Shown here one piece after another: positions 60,492 through 64,000 of a stretch of DNA of 64,000 nt. This DNA is from Blautia luti (GTDB lineage Bacteria; Bacillota; Clostridia; Lachnospirales; Lachnospiraceae): the NCBI RefSeq assembly GCF_033096465.1, contig NZ_AP028156.1, positions 97,001 to 161,000 on the forward strand, written 5' to 3'. A program made the position numbers and the translations under genes. Every line of letters begins with the position of its first letter. The first letter of the stretch is position 1. The notes beneath the pieces are model-generated. The model had not been told where the DNA came from and made no database searches. It saw only the letters and a list, made by a program, of their open reading frames with translations.

Positions 60492-62051
60492 ATGCTGGAA
60501 TTAAAAAAAGAAAATGTTCAGATGCTTCGTGTAAAAAATAAAGCAGTCAGCCAGGTGACCTTTGATGTAGATTACAATGTGCCGGATGCGAAAGCGGACA
60601 TGGGAAGGATCGTGCAGAGCAAGGCAGATGTTTCCATGGATGAAGTCCGTCTCAGCGAGGGAAAGGCCTTTCTCAAAGGTTCTCTGAATGCGGATATCCT
60701 GTATGTCAGTGAAAATGAGGGCAGGATCTGCAGTCTTTCTGCTTCACTTCCCATGGATGAAACAGTGAATCTGGAAGGAATCCAGGGCGGGGATAAACTG
60801 TGCCTGAGCTGGGAAATCGAAGATCTGACTGTCCGCATGATCCACTCCCGGAAGCTGAGCATCAAGGCCATCGTGACTTTTTATGCAGTGGTGGATGAGC
60901 TGACCCAGGTTCAGATACCGACGGCACTGGACGAGAATGAGATTTCTGTAAAAAAGAAAAAAGTCCGGCTTATGAGTCTGTGTGTACATAAAAAAGACAC
61001 CCTCCGGATCAAAGAAGATATCAGTCTGGCGTCAAACCGGCCGAACATAGAGTCCCTTTTATGGTACACAATAGAACCCCGCAACCTGGATCTGCGGCCT
61101 GAGAATGATAAAATCCGGGCGAAGGGGGAACTGTCGGTTTTTGCCCTGTATATGGGAACAGAAGCGGAAAATCCTCCCCAGTGGCTGGAATATGCGCTGC
61201 CTTTTAACAGTGAAGTGGAATGCACAGGCTGCGGAGAAGACCTGATCCCCCACATTGAAGTTTCTGTTCTTCATCATACCATGGAAGTGAAGCCGGACGG
61301 TGACGGGGAAGAGCGGATCCTGCAGGCAGATGTGGTGCTGGAGTTGAACATGAAGCTTTACCGTGAAGAAGAACATGACCTGATCCTGGATGTATACACT
61401 CCGCTGAAAGAGTGCGTGATACAGAGAAAAAAGGAACAGCTGGAAAGTCTTCTGGTGCGGAATTTCTCCAAATGCAGGGTGACAGACCGTATAGAAGTCA
61501 AGGAAAGCCAGGGCAAAGTGCTGCAGCTTTGTCACAGCAGCGGCAGGGTAAAGATCGACAGCACGAAGATCACACAGGAAGGGATCCTGGCAGAAGGTGT
61601 TATCATCCTGAAGATCCTGTATATTATAGGAAATGATGAGATGCCTTTTTACTCTATGGAAACCATGCTGCCTTTTACCCATGTAATCGAAGCCAAAGGG
61701 ATCACGAAGGACAGCGTCTATTTCCTGCAGGCAGATCTGGAACAGCTTTCCACTACTATGGCTGACGGAGATGAGATCGAGGTAAAAACAGCAGTGGGAC
61801 TGAATGTGCTGGTCCTGCGCCAGTGGGAAGAGCAGCTGATAGACCAGGTGGAAGAAAAGCCCCTGGATATGAAAAAGATCGAAGCAATGCCGGGGATCAC
61901 TGTATATATGGTGAAGCAGGAGGATACCCTTTGGGATATAGCCAGACAGTTTTATACCACAGTGGATGAGATCTGCGCAGTCAACGGCATTACAGAGAAA
62001 GAAGTAAAGGCAGGGCAGCCGCTGCTTCTCATCAAACAGGTGCAGAATTAA
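60492..62051 (+). CDS. sipL: SipL-like DUF3794-LysM spore coat protein
   Basis: 519 residues. Tandem DUF3794 (SipL/SPOCS) domains fill most of the protein (FDVDYNVPDAKADMGRIVQSKA, VEVKESQGKVLQ-type later copy). A C-terminal LysM (about 465-515) reads YMVKQEDTLWDIARQFY and AGQPLLLIKQ. This is the architecture of Clostridioides SipL, which tethers SpoIVA to the forespore surface in coat assembly. There is no signal peptide, as expected for a mother-cell protein. Confidence 0.85.
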   Translation: MLELKKENVQMLRVKNKAVSQVTFDVDYNVPDAKADMGRIVQSKADVSMDEVRLSEGKAFLKGSLNADILYVSENEGRICSLSASLPMDETVNLEGIQGGDKLCLSWEIEDLTVRMIHSRKLSIKAIVTFYAVVDELTQVQIPTALDENEISVKKKKVRLMSLCVHKKDTLRIKEDISLASNRPNIESLLWYTIEPRNLDLRPENDKIRAKGELSVFALYMGTEAENPPQWLEYALPFNSEVECTGCGEDLIPHIEVSVLHHTMEVKPDGDGEERILQADVVLELNMKLYREEEHDLILDVYTPLKECVIQRKKEQLESLLVRNFSKCRVTDRIEVKESQGKVLQLCHSSGRVKIDSTKITQEGILAEGVIILKILYIIGNDEMPFYSMETMLPFTHVIEAKGITKDSVYFLQADLEQLSTTMADGDEIEVKTAVGLNVLVLRQWEEQLIDQVEEKPLDMKKIEAMPGITVYMVKQEDTLWDIARQFYTTVDEICAVNGITEKEVKAGQPLLLIKQVQN

Positions 62052-62111
62052 CAATCCCCGGATCATCTTTGGTTATTGAAAAATTTTCCATAAAAAACCG
62101 TTTTTCTCTTA

Positions 62112-62140
62112 TTGAAATAAAAAAAGAAATGTTTTAAAAT
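62112..62140 (+). promoter_or_regulatory. Probable promoter of ispE
   Basis: TTGAAA (62112-62117), a 17-bp spacer and TAAAAT (62135-62140), about 65 bp upstream of ispE. Confidence 0.6.
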
Positions 62141-62204
62141 AAGTATCAGAAATGTATTGTATACAAAGTACAAAGAATAATACAAAGGAGTGTCTGAGGG
62201 ATAT

Positions 62205-63062
62205 ATGCGGTTACGTGCACTGGCGAAAATAAATCTGGGACTTGATATCCTGGGGAAAAGAGAAGACGGATATCATGAAGTAAGAATGATCATGCAGACC
62301 ATACAGATGTATGATGTACTGGAGATGAAGAAAAAGAAAATTCCGGGAATTTCCCTTGCAGTGAATTACCCGTTTATTCCATCTGATGAACGGAATCTGG
62401 TGTATAAAGCAGCGAAGCTTTTGATGGATGAATTTCAGGTGGAAGAGGGAGTTTCTATCCATCTTGATAAATTTATCCCGGTGGCTGCAGGCATGGCAGG
62501 AGGTAGTTCAGATGCGGCAGCAGCACTGGTAGGGATCAATCGTCTGTTCAGGCTGGGACTTACGGAGAGGGATCTGATGGAGCGTGCGGTGAATATAGGG
62601 GCAGATGTTCCTTATTGCGTAATGCGGGGAACTGCCCTGGCAGAAGGAATCGGCGAGAAACTTACAAGGATCGCCCGTATGCCACAGTGTTATGTGCTGG
62701 TAGGGAAACCGGGAATCAATGTTTCTACGAAGGCTGCGTACGAGAGCCTGAAGCTGGATCAGATACAGACTCATCCGGATATTGACGGAATGGTCCGGGA
62801 TATAGAGAATAGTGATCTTTATTCCATGGTGAATAAAATGGGAAATGTATTCGAATCGGGGATCATCGGGAAATATCCGGTTATCCGTGAGATTAAGGAT
62901 TTGATGGAAGAACATGGAGCTTTGAAGGCCATGATGAGCGGAAGCGGTCCTACAGTATTTGGAATTTTTGATGATAAAAAGAAAATGGAGGAAGCAGCAG
63001 CAGTCCTCCGTGAGAGCAGACTGGCGAAAACAGTTTTCGGCACAGAGATTTTTAACAAATGA
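62205..63062 (+). CDS. ispE: 4-diphosphocytidyl-2-C-methyl-D-erythritol kinase
   Basis: A GHMP kinase of the MEP isoprenoid pathway. From ATG 62205 it has 285 residues, starting MRLRALAKINLGLDILGKREDGYHE-like. The ATP loop is PVAAGMAGGSSDAAAAL and the C-terminal GHMP motif is MMSGSGPTVFGIFD. An in-frame GTG at 62190 overlaps AAAGGAG, so the ATG is preferred, although AAAGGAG is then 14 bp away and the nearer site is GAGGG. Confidence 0.92.
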   Translation: MRLRALAKINLGLDILGKREDGYHEVRMIMQTIQMYDVLEMKKKKIPGISLAVNYPFIPSDERNLVYKAAKLLMDEFQVEEGVSIHLDKFIPVAAGMAGGSSDAAAALVGINRLFRLGLTERDLMERAVNIGADVPYCVMRGTALAEGIGEKLTRIARMPQCYVLVGKPGINVSTKAAYESLKLDQIQTHPDIDGMVRDIENSDLYSMVNKMGNVFESGIIGKYPVIREIKDLMEEHGALKAMMSGSGPTVFGIFDDKKKMEEAAAVLRESRLAKTVFGTEIFNK

Positions 63063-63107
63063 GATTTCTGACTCCACAGATCAGAGAAACAGGAGGTTAT
63101 AATACGA

Positions 63108-63827
63108 ATGACAAGTGATTTTTCTGTAAATATGAATGAATACCTGCCCCTGCGCGACGTTGTGTTCAACACACTGCGTCAGGCGATCCTGAAAGGAGAA
63201 CTGAAACCGGGCGAGAGATTGATGGAGATCGCCCTGGCTGAGAAGCTTGGTGTGAGCAGAACCCCTATCAGGGAGGCAATGCGTAAGCTGGAGCAGGAGG
63301 GACTTGTAGTCATGATCCCCAGAAGAGGTGCGCAGGTTGCTAACATCACAGAGAAGGATTTAAATGATGTTCTGGAAGTCCGTATTGCGCTGGAGAATGT
63401 GGCTATCGAGAAGGCCTGTGACCGTATGTCAGAGGAAGAGATGAGCAGACTGTGGCTGGCAGCCAAGGAATTCGAACATACTATTGCAGAGGGAAATCTG
63501 GTGAAGCTTGCAGAGGCAGATGTGGCATTCCATGAGATCATTTACCAGGCATCCGATAACAAGAGACTGATCCAGGTACTGAATAATATGCGTGAGCAGA
63601 TCTACCGCTACCGTGTAGAATATCTGAAAGAAGGAGAGACCAGAGATATTCTGGTGAAAGAACACGAAGAGCTGACGAAAGCCATCAGGGATCGTGATGT
63701 GGAGCGTGCGAAAAAACTTTCCTACCAGCATATCGAGAATCAGAGAACGGCGATCATGCGTTCCATCGAAGCCGAGAATGCAGAACGGGCCAGAGCTGAG
63801 AAAGAGAAATCAAGAGGACATAAATAA
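63108..63827 (+). CDS. GntR-family (FadR/FCD) transcriptional regulator
   Basis: 239 residues. An N-terminal winged helix (about 15-80) has ALAEKLGVSRTPIREAMRKL. A C-terminal all-helical FCD ligand domain (about 88-220) carries the metal-binding pattern (EVRIALENVAIEKA, DVAFHEIIYQAS and late HEELTKAI/SYQHIENQ). The effector is probably a small carboxylate, by family. The last about 20 residues are charged. AGGAGG precedes the ATG. It lies 45 bp after ispE and may be co-transcribed with it. Its target genes are not evident. Confidence 0.92.
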   Translation: MTSDFSVNMNEYLPLRDVVFNTLRQAILKGELKPGERLMEIALAEKLGVSRTPIREAMRKLEQEGLVVMIPRRGAQVANITEKDLNDVLEVRIALENVAIEKACDRMSEEEMSRLWLAAKEFEHTIAEGNLVKLAEADVAFHEIIYQASDNKRLIQVLNNMREQIYRYRVEYLKEGETRDILVKEHEELTKAIRDRDVERAKKLSYQHIENQRTAIMRSIEAENAERARAEKEKSRGHK

Positions 63828-63850
63828 TATCCGGAAATCTGGAAATTCTA

Positions 63851-63876
63851 AGAGAGGTGAACAGCCTCTCTTTTTT
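63851..63876 (+). terminator. Terminator after the GntR gene
   Basis: Arms AGAGAGG (63851-63857) and CCTCTCT (63865-63871), with a run of six T. Confidence 0.85.
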
Positions 63877-63934
63877 GTTGCTGAAGCGACCCGTACGAAA
63901 AACAGGCTGTTGGATACAGACAGGAGGAACTGTT

Positions 63935-64000
63935 TTGAAAGATAGAAATAAATTGAAAAATAAAAGTGATCTGAATGACTTAAAAACAGATTTGGAAAAG
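63935..64000 (+). CDS. Start of an unidentified gene (partial)
   Basis: AGGAGGA (63922-63928) precedes a TTG start and 22 open codons to the window edge (MKDRNKLKNKSDLNDLKTDL). The peptide is charged and helical. Too little is present to name it. Confidence 0.5.
   Translation, partial: MKDRNKLKNKSDLNDLKTDLEK

Overview
The window is a low-to-moderate GC Firmicutes chromosome segment. It is most consistent with a spore-forming gut Lachnospiraceae of the Blautia/Ruminococcus type; this is inference from gene content and protein style, not from a search. Support includes sporulation genes (spmA/spmB, a sipL-like DUF3794-LysM gene), a T-box-regulated ileS, a LysRS with an extra tRNA-binding domain, KtrA/KtrB potassium uptake, and large secreted proteins with an Asp-Phe-Ser-Asp-Gly sequence after the signal peptide. 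I see no rRNA, tRNA, CRISPR array, prophage or intact insertion sequence.

Layout. 1-6.4 kb: a membrane sensor kinase, an antitoxin-like fragment, an acyl-ACP thioesterase, araD behind a palindromic operator, an internally duplicated membrane protein and an esterase remnant. 6.5-22.7 kb is mostly housekeeping: cvfB-like, dnaE, pfkA, ktrB/ktrA, an rRNA methyltransferase, NfeD/SPFH, argF-birA, dusB, greA and lysS. 22.9-26.3 kb looks like an acquired patch: an AraC regulator, a GH113 mannanase and a broken ABC exporter, inserted beside a 22-codon remnant of a LOG-family gene. 26.6-30.4 kb holds a NifX-FKBP fusion and a pair of U32-like Fe-S proteins, with three copies of a short palindrome-ended repeat. 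30.6-32.6 kb: phosphoglucomutase and a DUF1292 protein. 32.6-42.7 kb: two giant secreted proteins with related N- and C-termini flank a DUF362 ferredoxin-like protein. 42.7-46.8 kb: a LytTR response regulator with two half-kinases, a candidate short-peptide unit and an acyltransferase. 46.9-47.9 kb: two collapsed genes. 48-64 kb: nucleoside hydrolase, exonuclease, dacA, T-box/ileS, glgP, spmAB, plsC, prcB-sipL, ispE and a GntR regulator.

The strongest candidate for an undescribed system is the 42.75-45.5 kb locus. The sensor kinase appears divided between two translationally coupled genes. One has the membrane sensor and the phospho-accepting His but no ATPase domain; the other has the ATPase domain but no H-box His. 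A LytTR regulator precedes them, and a short ORF with its own terminator-like hairpin lies divergently alongside. Second is the dispersed 32-36 bp element that has been accepted in-frame inside a U32-like protein. A third pattern is repeated internal deletion: several genes keep both ends but have lost the middle.
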